64,000 nt of DNA from Paenibacillus artemisiicola (GTDB lineage: Bacteria; Bacillota; Bacilli; Paenibacillales; Paenibacillaceae): NCBI RefSeq assembly GCF_017652985.1, contig NZ_JAGGDJ010000002.1:544557-608556 (forward strand). Direction: 5' to 3'. Below, one piece after another: positions 63,937 through 64,000 of the stretch (position 1 is the first letter of the stretch; each line of letters begins with the position of its first letter). The position numbers and the translations under genes were made by a program. Below the pieces are notes generated by a model. The model was given only the letters and a program-made list of their open reading frames with translations, searched no databases and was not told the origin of the DNA.

Positions 63937-64000
63937 TATAATTAAGTTGTTACAGCAAGGCTTGCTCGACTATATTGCATGCGGGAGGATGAGCAATGAG
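63937..64000 (+). promoter_or_regulatory. TATAAT box and ribosome site of a gene starting at the window edge
   Basis: TATAAT at 63937-63942, then GGGAGG at 63981-63987 region and an ATG at 63996. Only two codons of the gene are inside the window, so its product cannot be told. The -35 (TTTCAT) is poor. Confidence 0.4.

Noticed and set aside
1..64000. CRISPR arrays, tRNA and rRNA genes
   Set aside because: None recognised by eye; a covariance-model scan was not possible here.

Overview
The window looks like chromosome of a spore-forming Gram-positive of the Paenibacillaceae (Paenibacillus/Cohnella type). This is inferred from strong GGAGG ribosome sites with frequent TTG/GTG starts, moderately high GC, three CUT1 sugar ABC transporters that lack their own ATPase, many AraC/IclR/GntR regulators, an S-layer-homology exoprotein, manganese catalase, and the Bacillales families DUF896, DUF2512 and DUF3231. 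No rRNA, tRNA or CRISPR array was seen.

Layout. 0-1.7 kb: 3' part of a GH3 glycosidase. 1.9-10.6 kb: an AraC gene divergent from a GntR-led hexuronate operon (Gfo/Idh oxidoreductase, mannonate dehydratase UxuA, SDR-type fructuronate reductase, two permeases and a solute-binding lipoprotein). 10.8-18.3 kb: an IclR regulator, then an FAH-type 2-keto-3-deoxy-pentonate dehydratase candidate, an alpha-ketoglutarate-semialdehyde dehydrogenase candidate, a Gfo/Idh protein lacking the usual lysine, an aldo/keto reductase, an Ldh2-type dehydrogenase and a TIM-barrel protein. 18.4-24.5 kb: housekeeping, envelope and stress genes. 24.7-31.5 kb: secreted or surface glycosidases (GH5 lipoprotein, a 1013-aa DUF4082/SLH/TIM-barrel protein) and a cytoplasmic GH39.

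31.5-35.3 kb (minus) holds an ABC transporter co-directional with GH39. 35.9-49.2 kb (plus) holds a long, tightly packed catabolic operon: RraA-type aldolase, PIG-L deacetylase, enolase-superfamily dehydratase, IclR regulator, amidohydrolase, a solute-binding-fold protein without signal peptide, Zn alcohol dehydrogenase, a large GH-like protein, SMP-30 lactonase, a second GH-like paralogue broken by one TAA, a Gfo/Idh oxidoreductase and a xylose-isomerase-like TIM barrel. Read together these suggest import of a glycan fragment, deglycosylation and deacetylation, oxidation to a lactone, hydrolysis, dehydration to a 2-keto-3-deoxy acid and aldol cleavage. A 30-bp direct repeat lies at both divergent promoters and may couple transporter and enzymes.

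49.3-53 kb: MATE exporter, alpha/beta hydrolase, MsrA. 53-58.7 kb: AraC plus ABC transporter plus GH4 alpha-galactosidase-type locus. 58.8-60.8 kb: ECF-like sigma factor with a SnoaL-like tail, SRPBCC and VOC proteins. 60.8-64 kb is a scrambled, foreign-looking zone with remnants of insecticidal toxin-complex genes (TcB head followed by TcA tail), four copies or part-copies of a dispersed repeat, a DinB protein and an AT-rich orphan gene.
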